Shown here in pieces: positions 54,930-64,000 of a DNA stretch of 64,000 bases. The stretch is from Spirometra erinaceieuropaei (Eukaryota; Platyhelminthes; Cestoda; Diphyllobothriidea; Diphyllobothriidae): the NCBI GenBank assembly GCA_902702965.1, contig CACRXP010000094.1, forward strand, positions 161,107 through 225,106. The letters are read 5' to 3'. Position 1 is the stretch's first letter, and every line of letters begins with the position of its first letter. Below the pieces are notes generated by a model that was given only the letters and a program-made list of their open reading frames with translations, had not been told where the DNA came from and searched no databases. Both the position numbers and the translations under genes were made by a program.

Positions 54930-55980
54930 TGCTACCGCATGACTCAGCTTGGAGGATTTCACCTCGTCAGTGTGTCCCGCAGCGTCTTCTATGCGATTCT
55001 TGATATGTAAATTCCAGAGAATAATCAAGATATTAACGTCAGAATTCACTCAGCCCAGGACATGGACTTAATTGTCTGACAGATGACTTTTTGTGGCCAT
55101 ACCCAAAATGTCAATGAATATTCGAGTAGAAGACAACAAACTACTATGGAATAATGAGGTAATGCCAATTTTACATACAAATGCTACTACGAGTTGTATG
55201 AAATTGTATGACAGACGCATTATACTGTGCTCTCGACATAGATACCAGCTTAAAGCCCAGACGATTGTTTCGCCGATATTTTGCCGCTGCGGGACACAGC
55301 CGCGAGGGGTTCGTCTTTTCATTGGGACACCCAGCGTTCTCTGTGCGGTTTCTGGTATATGAACTCCAGAGAATAATCGAGAGAATAATGTCAGAAATCC
55401 TTTAGCCCAGGACATGGATTTGAGTGACTGACACGTGACGTTTTTGGGTCATACCCAAAATTTCAATGAACAGTCGAGTAGAAGTCAACTAACGGTATAA
55501 TCACGTAATGGCCATTCTGCAAGCAAGTAGTACTTCGAGTGGTATGAATTCCATATGGTAAAGGTATTATACCGTAATTCCTACATAGATACAAGCTAAA
55601 AGCCCAGACGAGTGTTTCGCCGATATTCTGCCAGTGCCTGGCACAGCCTTGAGGGGGTTGGCTCCCCAGTGGGCTCTTCAGCGTTCTCTCTGCGGTTCCT
55701 GACAGACAAACTCCAGAGAATAATCAAGCGAATAATTTCAGAAATTATTCAGCGCAGGGAATGCAGTAAAGTCTCTGGGGAAAGAATTTTCAGATTTAAA
55801 TCCGGAAATAAAATGAACATTTGGATCAAGGACAATAGCTTGCAGAATGCCCATTCTACGAAATTAGCAGTAATACAAGTAGTTTGAATTTTATATGAAA
55901 AATACTAGCTAAAAATCTAGACAATTTTTCCACGTTTTTTACTGCTGCACAAGAGCTGAACATCTCACAGCTGCGCCGTT
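54930..55980 (+). repeat. Tandem array of a 350-bp unit, about three copies
   Basis: The marker tccagagaataatcaag recurs near 55,012, 55,363 and 55,711, giving spacings of about 350 bp. Other shared blocks are gcccaggacatgga, catacccaaaat and gtagaagacaacaa. The third unit is more diverged. Related single units lie at 15,681-16,155 and 36,255-36,475. Frames at 55,093-55,415 and 55,612-55,887 arise from the repeat. Confidence 0.8.
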
Positions 55981-56237
55981 CGTCATGCGTATTATTTGAA
56001 CGATTACTTTATTGCGATTATTTTACGTATCCAAGACAGACAGCTCCAAAAATTAGAGTTACCTATTTGCTGCATCCTGTAGCTCATATTCGGCTGATTT
56101 TTACAGATTGAAGATAGCTCTGCCTGGACTGGTTAGTGCATAGCATCCGCCAACCTCCTAAAAAAACCCCAAACAGCTCTAATTGTAAGCTTTTCTTGAA
56201 CGTCTTTAACCCCTGATTACTGACTTGTTTCTCCTAG

Positions 56238-56516
56238 CAAAGGGATATCTCGGTGTTTATTGCAACAAAGATGTTCTCACAGGAGGAATTATCCAGGAAG
56301 GGCAGTGATTCGTATGGCAACCCCCCTGCTGTGCTCGTTGGTGATGGCGATGCCGATAAACCCGTCTCCTCTACCAATCACCTTCCAACTAATCTGGCGA
56401 TATCCGCGGCTCCACGTTCTGGACCGCCTCTTGTACGCTGTTTGCGCTCATCTCACGCTATGGTTCCAATGTCAAAGGAGGGCTACTGGCAAGAGCCTGA
56501 GGCAGTTGCCTTCGAG
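56238..56516 (+). CDS. BTBD-like gene, BACK-PHR linker exon
   Basis: 93 codons, residues 871-963. It opens with QRDISVFIATKMFSQEEL, the tail of the BACK region. A divergent Ser/Pro/Gly linker follows, then LVRCLRSSHAMVPMSKEGYW and AVAFE, which align with the start of the PHR domain (RC.R...F......W.Y....D.I.F). Acceptor gtttctcctag; donor gtacag at 56,517; both phase 0. The linker is longer than in vertebrate relatives. Confidence 0.85.
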
Positions 56517-56699
56517 GTACAGTTAACCCTTCACTAGAAAAACTGCGTGTACATTTGAACAAAATTCATGCTGCTCTTCAGGGCATCCTTATCTACATAG
56601 AAACCGGACCGCGTCCGAAATAGAAATCAGATTGTCTGTAACACGACAAGACAGTCCGCTTAAATTTGTCAGCTACTTTGTCGTGTCAAACAGAGGTTG

Positions 56700-56800
56700 C
56701 CTCGACGTTGGGAGCAAGACGAGAAAGTGCGGTAGATGCTGAGCAAATTATTTCCGTTGGAACTGCCTCGTGGGGTAACATTGAACATCGTTAATTGCAA
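56700..56800 (+). repeat. R1 repeat fragment
   Basis: Only the central part is left: gagaaagtgcggtagatgctgagcaaatt and ctcgtggggtaacattgaacatcg, equivalent to 58,131-58,235. Confidence 0.5.
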
Positions 56801-57055
56801 CATGAATTTTTGTTCAGGGCGGTACATGACACGCAGATAGGGGATACATCAGCTAACTGTTATTTCGCCCCACCTTTCGAGATGAAGGTGGCTAGGTTTG
56901 ACCTCTGCCTCGCACCCAGCTCCCATTAATGGCTCCGCTACGCTTTACATCTTGCGGCAGGCATAAGTCTGCATTCACTTCGAGCCAGGGGTAAAGAAAA
57001 GATAGAATTTGCAAGAGTGACTGTAATGTGATCGATGTGTATCCCTCTGCCATTA

Positions 57056-57340
57056 TTTACATATCCGATAGCAACCAACAGGACAACCGACTCGTTACTT
57101 AGGCGTTAGAGCCTTGGAATTTTGACCAACAGCAAGCCAGGTCGAACCTGTGGAATAGCTAAACCCTTGGAGTGGATACGGCTAGCTGGTGAGGACCAAT
57201 TAGCCAGAGCTAGCCATCCCAACCTCTTGTCTAATTGCCAGTAGTTTTTTTCTGCCTATACTGCTGGCCACTGCGCGGTTGCTGGTAGGACTCGAGATTG
57301 AGTCTTAAGGCACAAAGCGGAACGTGTGTATCTTGTAGAA
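57056..57340 (+). repeat. tRNA-derived SINE (family S, diverged)
   Basis: The body has actcgttacttaggcgttagag (box A region), caggtcgaacctgt (box B region), and the tail aacctcttgtctaattgccag. It is followed by the 5' part of a second unit (57,258-57,330: cactgcgcggttgctggtagg). Same order as at 44,640. Confidence 0.6.
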
Positions 57341-57837
57341 CCACAAAAACGCCGGACTACAGCCACCTTGATAGCCAAGGTTGAAAATTTAGTGTTATTA
57401 CGATGCTACTACCAGCATTCAAGTAAAAGATGTTTATACAATTTCTTACTTCCAAACCACGTTGCTCACTGCTGCTCGCATTCACCACGATGCCTGCAGA
57501 CTAAAAAAAATTTTACTTCTTTTCCGGTATCTTAGGTGTGCTTCAACCGTCTGCTGCATTTAATCAACCAACCGAGTTCATATGCCTCTAAGTGCTGTTA
57601 ACGGCTGAAATTCTGTGTTTATTTGTGCAGCTTTTGTTATTCCCTTTGTATGTCTTTCATGTTACTTCCTTTCCATTCTCTCCATATACTTCCTTCACAT
57701 GTAACCAATAGGGTTTTCAAAGGTAAACACCTACTTTTCCCTGAAATACACTGATACTGAGTGCGTGAGCGTTCCTCTACTGTTGTTAAAAGGGCTTTAG
57801 GGATTGTGAGTCTACCATGCAATGATTGTGCAAATCA

Positions 57838-58268
57838 GAGCTTTGTGTTCGCTGGCGACTCTTTGGCACCTGGTTTCCTGCCAGTGGATACGTTTGCGCT
57901 GCCGCTCGGTATAGGGGTCGTGTGAATGGTTGCCCAGTGACTTGTTTCATCCCTTCTTTCTTCTGACCCGTTGATTTTGTTGTTAGTTAAGACCCTGGCG
58001 AAGTGTTTGTTGTGGACCAGGGGGTGTGGCGGCACGCCTATGTGGGGATAAGACCATGCCTGCCACCAGCGTCTTACCCCATCTCCGGTCTTCTTGACTA
58101 TCGCTTGACACCGAGCCAATGTGAGGGAGGTGAGAGTGCGGTGGACGCTGGGCAAGTCCACTCCCACTACAAACTTGTTTACGCTGAAGTTACCGTGCCC
58201 GGTTCACCTCGCTGCAGAGCACACGGTGGACATCATCGGACTCGACGGTCGGACTGTCACCCTTGCTA
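57838..58268 (+). repeat. 400-bp dispersed repeat (R1), long copy
   Basis: One of the two longest copies: tggtttcctgccagtggatacg, cttctgacccgttgattttg, ttgttgtggaccagggggtg, cggtcttcttgactatcgcttg and acacggtggacatcatcgg. It aligns end to end with the reverse copy at 17,907-18,312. Confidence 0.75.
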
Positions 58269-58889
58269 AAATGAGGGGATTAGCAGGTGCGATGTCCTTC
58301 GCCTAGTGTACCTAGGAGTGTGAAGACCGATTCGACGATCCAGCTGTGTGATGGCAAGCGTACACAAATGCTTTGGGTCTTGTCGATCATAGCTGTTTGA
58401 CCCGTCTCTCTCCTGTAGACTTTTAGAAGGACTTTTTATTCCTATAAATGGGTCATTTTACTCACAAACCAATGTCGCGCCGCTGCTGTAGCTGCCTCAC
58501 CTTCTTTGAACCAGAGGACTGGTGGATTAAGCTGACTACTCAATCAATAAAATTTTTATCGGTAGTTACTGACTGGAAATTTTAGCATAAATTCGTCAAG
58601 TAAAGTAACAGAGATTTTCTGCCTGGCTGATATGCACACAAAGCGATGCATGATATAGGTATAATTTTACTACCGGATATTTATTCCCGTGCCGTCAGTA
58701 TTTCCAATCGTGTCTGATAGAACGACTGACACGTGACGCAACGGTGGAGCGTTGCACTACCTAGCGTACAATAACCAAAGAACTCGGGCTCGAACCCCCA
58801 TTCATCCGAGCTGGAGGTATGGTATGTTTGAATGGTGCGACTAAAAGGCCATCGCTGATAGAGGCGAACAGGCGAGTTCCAGATAGCAG

Positions 58890-58985
58890 TTCAGAAGACG
58901 AAGATGCGATCACTGGAATAAGAATCCGAAACGTCAGGCCAATAAGTTTCTTGTTCCAGTGATCGCATCTTCATCTTCTAAAAGG
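58890..58985. repeat. Short fold-back of A-type PLE terminal repeat
   Basis: agaagacgaagatgcgatcactgg and the inverted ccagtgatcgcatcttcatcttct enclose gaatccgaaacgtcaggcc, the 3' half of an A-type hammerhead without its CTGATGA half. It is a deletion product of a terminal repeat. Confidence 0.65.
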
Positions 58986-59230
58986 CCATCGCTATTTCTC
59001 CCTACATGCTCTAACACTTTCTGCAAGTTTTCATGCAACCTCGAAAACAGCACAGCCGAGTCCACCAACGCACGCCGCATTATGAAACGCAAGCACTTGC
59101 GTTGGCAATCAGTAGCATGCATCCGCAGCTCGTTTACTCTAGTTGTCGACATTTAAACACTGACAGAGGCATAAACTCTTTCAAGGTCGTCGTAGATGGG
59201 CCTGCTCGCGCAGTTTGACTGCGCTAACAG

Positions 59231-59620
59231 GTGTGCGCTACTTTTGATATTAGCGTAATATGTTCGTGTGTCCTGTACCACAACTCCGATACAGCCACGA
59301 CATCCAACACATCCACTACGCCCAGACCCATCCTCGCTCCATCGTCACACGCGCCGACCAAGGCCACCAACACCACTGCTTCCTCTAAAGCTGACACCGA
59401 CACCGCCGACCTCTCATGCCCACACTGTCCACGCACATTCACCTCACGCATCGGCCTGGTCGGTCATTTGCGAATCCATCGCAAAGAGACTGGCGAACCA
59501 GTGCCTGGAGCACCAACCTACACCCACCGCACTCGCCTCCACTGCCCACACTGCCCTCGCACCTTCACGCATCGCATGGGTCTATTCGGCCACATGCGCA
59601 TCCACGACGACCTGCGGTAG
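59231..59620 (+). pseudogene. Paired C2H2 zinc-finger fragment, probably retroelement-derived
   Basis: A Thr/Ser/Ala-rich stretch is followed by two C2H2 fingers in the same frame: CPHCPRTFTSRIGLVGHLRIH and CPHCPRTFTHRMGLFGHMRIH, joined by a GEPVPGAPTYTHRTRL linker, with a stop soon after. The two fingers are near copies. I recall the same finger pair as a very common repeat-encoded block in diphyllobothriidean tapeworms, probably the tail of a LINE protein. That link is from memory. No start, promoter or splice context supports a host gene here. Confidence 0.6.
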
Positions 59621-60317
59621 ACAACCGCCGGTCTCACCACACATTCCCTCACTCCCTACCTCCTAACACCATCATCCCACCAGACATCAACCCTCACACA
59701 CCTCATGCACTCAACTGCCGCCTCCCACGCAAGTGGGAAGTGTGCATCTCGACTCGGTCCCCATGCGGCTTCCGCTGCACGGGTGACTTGTGTCCGAGAC
59801 CATCTCGAAACGTCAAGCGTCGTGGATAGGAAGGTTGCTGATTGAGGCCCGCTCTCGGTTCACGCAGTTCGTCACGTTGTGTGTGTGTGTGTTGTGTGTA
59901 GTGGCGGACTGGTGGGCTGGGGACAGGCTGCAACTGCACCTTCCACGGCACTCTCACGCAAGCGAGAGACACGCCGTTCAACCCCCGTTGTGTGAAATCC
60001 TGGTGTTTGTGTGTGTATGGGGGGCCAGGTCGTGCTGTGGCGCGCGCAGGCATGGTCAGTCGACCATGACAGCCACCGCGCCCACTCCCCACTCCAGTCT
60101 GCTGACCGGCTCGGACAGCGGCTGGGGTGTGGGAGTGGGAAGGGAGAGTGAGGTCGACGACTCAGCGCACTTTCTCCTCACTATAAACAATCTGACGCGC
60201 TTGAAGCTATCACGGTGCGGTAAAAGCCGTGGCTTAGAAGGTTGTCAACTGACGGGGTACCTTGGACCTCCTCCTTGACCGGAGGCGGTCTGAGAGTCAG
60301 GCTGCAATGGCTCCTTT

Positions 60318-60718
60318 TTAATGTGGCCTTTATGGCACTCTCACCACAGTGTGGGATCCGAGACAGGCGTTGGCGGCACGCCTAGGTGCGGCTTCGGCCG
60401 TGCCAGCCTCCAAATCTCTGTTGTGTTGGCTAAAATCCTGGTTGTTTGTTGTGTGGGCCATGGGGTGCGGAGTGGAGCGCCAAGGCGAAGATCCGTCCGA
60501 GTCATCCACCTGCGGCCTCCCCCGTCTCCGGTTTTCTTGACTCTGTCTTGACACCGGGTCCAGGCGGGGGAGGAGGAGAGAGTCTAGGCAGATGCAGCGC
60601 AAATCTACCGGCACTATAAACCCTTGCGCAAGTCACCGTCCCTGCTCCCACCGCCGCTGCAGCTGTGGGGCACACGGTGGACATCGTCGAAATCGACGGT
60701 CGAACTGTCGAACCACAA
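60318..60718 (+). repeat. 400-bp dispersed repeat (R1)
   Basis: Close to the copy at 38,585-38,935: ttgttgtgtgggccatggggtg, ccgtccgagtcatccacctg, cttgactctgtcttgacaccggg and acacggtggacatcgtcg. Confidence 0.75.
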
Positions 60719-61178
60719 ATTGTGTAAAGAACAGGTTCTCCCTACAAGCATCTTTCTTGTTTTGTCACAGACTGTGGACCTGACTACGGTTGTCTCAAAC
60801 TAGGTCTCAATTGCACCTCTTAGTCATTCAGGTAAAAAATAATCTGTCGTTTTCATCGCGGTTTACCATTGTGATTGTAGAATTTTAGAATAAAAGCCAA
60901 TCGCAGTTTTCAGCAGCCAACATTTTGCTGCTATTATTATCCCCTTTCCAGACTACGCGCTGTTAACCGCTTACAATGGGAAATTGGGCACAATCGAATT
61001 GTTAGCCTTATAGATGCCTTACAACCTGACTAAACGCGTTCTAAAACACATGCTACTCAAACATATTCAGTGAAAATAATACCTTGTACGACAGTTTGCG
61101 GTGTGGTTATAAACCAACCGATATTAACAAGTTCTACTGTTGCACTAAGATTACATGCGCATATTCCTCTTGCCAAAG

Positions 61179-61637
61179 GTTTCCTCTACTGTCTTCCTGG
61201 CCGGAATTGGTGTCTCAGAGCCGGTTGGAAGAGGCAGCAGTCTCAAGCTGAAAATCGAGGTACGGCGTTGCAGTATTCGCCAAACTGTTCACGTCGACAC
61301 TGGCGCACGCTTCCACACGGTTGGCGTCTCCACCTCAATCCACCGTCACTCGCATCAACTGCACAGTGTGAGTACCCAGTCTGCGTACCTTCCGCGTCCC
61401 GGCGACGACACGCGACGTCGTATACTGCGTTCTGGCGGCGGAGGAGGTGGTGGCAGCAACAGCTACCGACCACCTCTGCCCTCAAGTCTCGACCAATCAA
61501 ACTCGCGGGCATCCGGTGGCAGATCAGGCCTCAAGCTGTTGGTTAATCGCACGCATGTTTTAGGCAGTACCGAGACAGTTATTCGCGGCAGCGGTTCACG
61601 GCCCGTGGCTCAGATTCGTTTCCCGAAGCCCATCATG
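61179..61637 (+). CDS. BTBD-like gene, PHR-domain exon 1
   Basis: 153 codons, residues 964-1,116. VSSTVFLAGIGVSEPVGRGS matches the PHR strand I.V.G.GLYGS, and SLKLKIE continues it. About 90 residues rich in Ser, Gly, Arg and His follow (61,260 to about 61,530), including seven consecutive glycines. The fold resumes with LKLLVNRTHVLGSTETVI and AQIRFPKPIM (the VLG....F and F..PV pattern). The acceptor is cttgccaaag; donor gtgagt at 61,638; both phase 0. A possible donor (gtacgg) at 61,260 could allow an alternative splice, but I found no in-phase acceptor for it. Confidence 0.82.
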
Positions 61638-62609
61638 GTGAGTAGGCAGGATATTGTGATGTCTACTTTATTCTGATTAAGTACCTAGCAAAATGTAGCT
61701 CGCCAGAGGGGCTGCTTATCTTCGCCTGTGGCCACGCCCCGGCAAACAGTAGGATTTTAGGCTACATGGTCTATCTCCTTTTCAGTCCCCAAACACTTAA
61801 GCGGTCATTTTTTAATGAACACAATGTCATGAATTTTAAGTACTCGATTACTTTTAGCATTCTACATGCGTCGGTTATCGAAAAAAGCAAAGGAATTGAG
61901 GTCCAACTCATGCCTAGCTATAACATCGGCCTTAAAATCTTCCTCTTAACCAGTCACTCAAGCTTAGTCTCCCTCAAGCAGCCCAGGTAAACCGCCGCCT
62001 GACGGGCTGTGAGTCAGAGCAAGGTGAAATATCGCCAAGAATGGATTGGAAGGCTAGCGGCAGTGGAATTGCCCACCGGCCCAGAGCCGCTATGTGCATC
62101 AAGGTCATGAAAACCAAAGACCGGTTAAAGGCCGAGGACCAATCTGGGTTAGCGTATCGCATCCCGTGCCGAAATTGTCTTTGTAATCAAACAGGGCAGA
62201 CTGGACGCCAGTTAGGATTACGCATACACAAAAGTGGGCTGGCTGTGCAACGAATCCTCACAAGGGAATACCTACATCTACGAAACGTGTCATAGGTTTG
62301 ACTCTCTCAGCCACTAAGACTATCGCCTACACCCGAAGCAAAACAGGCCGAGAATTGGTTGAAACCTGGACCCCGGATGATAATGCTGTCAATCGATTGA
62401 TCTGGCGCCTCCAGACTTGAGTCACCGATCGGTGATTGGCTGGCACCCCCTACAATTGTCGGTTGTCCTTTTATTTGTACCATTTCTGACGATTTCACGA
62501 TTTCGAAAGCGCTGAACAGGCTATTCCGGTGCTTAGCCAGTCTTCTCCATTTACGGGCAGTTATCTCTTGCGGGCTAGACTCTGTACCCTCACGTCTTCT
62601 GCCTTGCAG
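61638..62609 (+). other. Last intron of the BTBD-like gene
   Basis: Phase 0; donor gtgagt, acceptor cttctgccttgcag. The 61,985-62,480 part is a PLE fragment. The rest is unassigned. Confidence 0.8.
61985..62480 (+). pseudogene. PLE-8 GIY-YIG fragment
   Basis: GIAHRPRAAMCIKVMKTKDRL and GLAYRIPCRNCLCNQTGQTGR are recognisable as linker and GIY-YIG start. The expected YVG is replaced by QTG. After a stop near 62,295 another frame reads TKTIAYTRSKTGRELVETW, the protein end. The reverse transcriptase is absent. It is in the last BTBD intron, same strand. Confidence 0.7.
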
Positions 62610-62882
62610 CTAAAAGGAGGCAAGACCTACGTCGTGATTGTGAGGCCGGAGGAAGGAAGACATACAAGGTGTTACGTGCATATGAACGTCGCCCGCACAG
62701 AGGTTCGAGTGAAGACAAGGCGTTCGAAGCAGGGTGAGAAGCCGCCCGCCTCCGCCTCCTGGTTCCCCCTCGCTGTGCCCAAGCACGTTGTCTTCCATTT
62801 CTACTACTGTGACAAGAGCCAGACCAACTGCTCTACCGAAGGCAACCACATTCCAGAGATCTTATTCTGCCCGCCGACATGA
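62610..62882 (+). CDS. BTBD-like gene, terminal PHR exon with stop codon
   Basis: 90 codons plus TGA at 62,880-62,882; residues 1,117-1,206. LKGGKTYVVIVRPEEGRHTR aligns with the PHR strand following the (P)V.....Y block, and HVVFHFYYCDKSQTNCSTEG and IPEILFCPP match the C-terminal F.F......G....GQIPEIIFY signature with which the family ends. Acceptor ctgccttgcag (62,599-62,609) is strong. No clear AATAAA polyadenylation signal was found within about 1 kb downstream. Confidence 0.9.
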   Translation, partial: LKGGKTYVVIVRPEEGRHTRCYVHMNVARTEVRVKTRRSKQGEKPPASASWFPLAVPKHVVFHFYYCDKSQTNCSTEGNHIPEILFCPPT

Positions 62883-64000
62883 TACTCCGCCTCTACCATG
62901 TTTTATCTCCCGTTTTCGACCATTCACAAAACCCTCATGTCTTTCACCGTCTATTTTTTATAATTTGTCCCCAATACCGCCGCGTGGACTTCTGTGAATC
63001 GTTTCAATTTTATGCATAACATGATTGTTTGCTTAGTGTTCTACTCTTGGAAGCCGGGTCCCAGGCTACAGGGGGTTGAACGGACCCCAGAAGCCGATTC
63101 TTCAACAGGACCGCATTAGCACACCACCGATGAAGTTTATCCCGCATAAGTATACGTAACTTACCTCCCCCCACACCTCATATTATGCTATTTCGTCGTT
63201 TGCAAGGGATGACGATGAGGTAGTAATCCACGAATGTACTGGCGCGGACTCTGTGCTGCTGGATTAGCGTGCGCCGTTAACCGAGTCCGCCTCTTGTTCA
63301 GATCCAGCACATCTACAGCGTGGCTTGTTGTGGGGGCCTTGGGTCCCACTGCATGCACCCGTGAAGTCACTCAAAGACTCACGGGCAGCAGACCTGTAGC
63401 CCCGAACACCACAAGACTAACATGTTCATCCAACAGTTGCGTGCGTATCGGAAGGCGCCAGTGTAAGTAAAGGTACCAGTCTCCAACATGATCGGTAGCG
63501 GCTCCAGAGGCAGATTTAAATTTACCCTCTTGTTCGACGATTTCAATTCTGGTGTTGCCGTGACCTGGTTGCGGGGCTCCTGCCGCGCACTGGAATGCGG
63601 GAGCAATGTGGGCATAAGACAATAACGTCCGATAACTGGACGTAATTCACTCTGCAGGGCCTGTGTGGTGTAACACGACTGAACTCTCACTTGACCCAGT
63701 CACGCAACTTTCGACCGATCACGCCCAGCCTGTGCGCGCGCCATCTTCACCCAACAACTTCGCGTGGCAGTTTCGATTGCAAGGCGCTTAATCGAAGCGG
63801 AGTTTGAGTTCCGATCGGGATGATGGCCATACGAAGGGAGAGGGATCAACGTCCCCTAGCAGGTAGCTGGGAGAGAAAAAAGAACGGACGGACTACACAA
63901 GTCGAAGTTAGTAGTATTCAGGAGAAGTTGCGCCATGCCAAGGAGAGGGAACGCGGAAATGGAGACCGCAACCCCGATACAGCTCTGACCAAAAGCATAG
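62883..64000. other. Downstream of the BTBD-like gene, unassigned
   Basis: The 3' untranslated region of the BTBD-like gene must lie at the start of this stretch. Two overlapping minus-strand frames at 63,371-63,690 have no motif I can name. No repeat family seen elsewhere in the window is present. Confidence 0.4.

Larger units (their letters stand above)
53781..56237 (+). other. Intron of the BTBD-like gene
   Basis: Phase 0; acceptor gtttctcctag. It holds PLE-7 (53,880-54,850) and the 350-bp tandem array (54,930-55,980). Nothing else is assignable. Confidence 0.75.
56517..61178 (+). other. Intron of the BTBD-like gene
   Basis: Phase 0; donor gtacag; acceptor cttgccaaag is weak but fits the protein. 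It holds R1 pieces (56,700-56,800; 57,838-58,268; 60,318-60,718), a SINE (57,056-57,340), a fold-back (58,890-58,985) and a C2H2 finger fragment (59,231-59,620). The stretch 59,621-60,317 contains a TG tract at 59,879-59,899 but nothing nameable, and 60,719-61,178 is empty. Confidence 0.7.

Noticed and set aside
55093..55887. Frames of about 90-115 codons on both strands
   Set aside because: They are generated by the 350-bp tandem repeat and recur with its period.
61260..61265. Alternative donor gtacgg that would remove the PHR insert
   Set aside because: I found no good in-phase acceptor downstream within the exon; the uninterrupted exon is the simpler model.
1..64000. Prokaryotic operons, CRISPR arrays or phage regions
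   Set aside because: No dense same-strand coding, no ribosome-binding sites and no regular spacer-repeat arrays; the introns and retroelements are eukaryotic.

Overview
This window is eukaryotic nuclear DNA, almost certainly from a parasitic flatworm. A diphyllobothriidean tapeworm is my best guess. The evidence is spliced genes with GT-AG introns, many Penelope-like retroelements (PLEs), a Merlin DNA transposon, tRNA-derived SINEs, and a paired C2H2 finger block that I associate from memory with repeats of this tapeworm group. The organism call is inference. There are no bacterial features.

One host gene is supported. It runs on the + strand from at least 33,324 to 62,882 and encodes a BTB-BACK-PHR protein of the BTBD1/2/3/6 family, a class of CUL3 ubiquitin-ligase adaptors. 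Eight coding exons (33,324-34,381; 39,901-40,932; 48,711-48,851; 52,220-52,321; 53,502-53,780; 56,238-56,516; 61,179-61,637; 62,610-62,882) join in frame. All seven introns between them are phase 0. They give at least 1,206 residues, over twice the usual family length. The extra length is a long N-terminal tail, about 249 residues inserted inside the BTB fold, and about 90 residues inserted inside the PHR domain. The first visible exon begins at a splice acceptor in phase 1, so the start codon lies upstream and was not found.

The first 33 kb contains no host gene I can recognise. It holds layered repeats: an approximately 950-bp inverted-repeat element with TA borders (several copies), PLE fragments, a 400-bp dispersed repeat, tRNA-headed SINEs and long unassigned stretches. 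Its best-preserved element is a nearly full-length PLE at 27,829-30,751 (- strand). It has flanking pLTRs and a 10-bp target duplication, and it is inserted inside one of the inverted-repeat elements. A Merlin element with a decayed catalytic centre lies just downstream.

The BTBD introns are filled with the same families. They include a PLE fragment with an unbroken reading frame of about 300 codons (45,662-46,606), another with about 255 codons (53,904-54,671), and a 350-bp tandem array (54,930-55,980). Hammerhead ribozyme motifs occur in the terminal repeats of at least three PLE lineages. Several sit in head-to-head pairs, and two lineages share an extra unpaired base next to helix II. They are the most striking RNA signal in the window.
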